Origin: Pseudocoprococcus catus
GTDB taxonomy: Bacteria > Bacillota > Clostridia > Lachnospirales > Lachnospiraceae
NCBI RefSeq assembly: GCF_902381825.1
Contig: NZ_LR698973.1
Coordinates: forward strand, 3,509,343-3,522,704
Reading direction: 5' to 3'
DNA length: 13,362 nucleotides
The notes beneath the pieces were generated by a model. That model did not search any database. It worked only from the letters and a program-made list of their open reading frames with translations, and was not told where the DNA came from. How positions within the stretch are numbered: position 1 is the first letter of the stretch; every line of letters begins with the position of its first letter. The position numbers and the translations under genes were made by a program. Shown piece by piece: positions 13,335-13,362 of the stretch.

Positions 13335-13362
13335 AAACAAGTCGCTTGATGAGCGATGCATG
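13335..13362 (+). other. Start of a stable-RNA leader, truncated by the window end
   Basis: Just after P2, TCGCT (13342-13346) and AGCGA (13352-13356) form a short hairpin with a 5-base loop, resembling the start of rRNA leaders in related bacteria (AAGTCGCT...). No mature rRNA sequence is reached. The identity as an rRNA leader is inferred from the promoters. Confidence 0.45.

Overview
The window looks like a chromosomal segment from a Gram-positive member of the Clostridia, most likely family Lachnospiraceae. This is inferred from the strong AGGAGG-type ribosome binding sites, the mcsA-mcsB-clpC-radA gene order, the EFR1-type flavodoxin/ferredoxin fusion, the tandem TTGACA promoters at the right end, and moderately AT-rich codon use. 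All convincing genes are on the + strand. I see no CRISPR array, phage module, tRNA or complete rRNA.

Left part (1-3507): an ECF-type sigma factor overlaps a membrane-anchored anti-sigma-like protein with a large outside domain. A SpoVB/MurJ-like multi-pass lipid/polysaccharide flippase follows. A strong terminator-like hairpin lies inside the first 80 bases of the flippase gene.

Central part (3504-8820): a Clp stress operon. A promoter covered by a palindrome drives a short GntR/YtrA-type repressor, then mcsA, mcsB and clpC, tightly packed. Two things depart from the Bacillus model. The first gene is a GntR regulator rather than CtsR, and I find no CtsR box. The McsB protein also lacks most of the arginine-kinase active site (catalytic Cys is Ser, the SRxR and EEDHxR motifs are destroyed), so it looks like a pseudokinase. 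McsA keeps its zinc fingers, and ClpC keeps both AAA+ modules and both glutamates that read phospho-arginine in the Bacillus protein. A small unknown protein with its own promoter sits between clpC and a strong terminator at 8767-8820.

Right part (8903-12892): radA (recombination/repair ATPase), then a probable three-gene unit made of a zinc-ribbon Nudix hydrolase, an EFR1 flavodoxin/di-cluster ferredoxin fusion, and a membrane-anchored endonuclease/exonuclease/phosphatase-fold protein.

Right end (12893-13362, no gene): a 143-base element with 18-base perfect inverted ends can fold as a cloverleaf and is flanked by a 7-base direct repeat (candidate MITE). It is followed by a terminator hairpin and then two textbook TTGACA-17-extended -10 promoters in tandem. 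These very probably belong to an rRNA operon whose 16S gene starts beyond the window.
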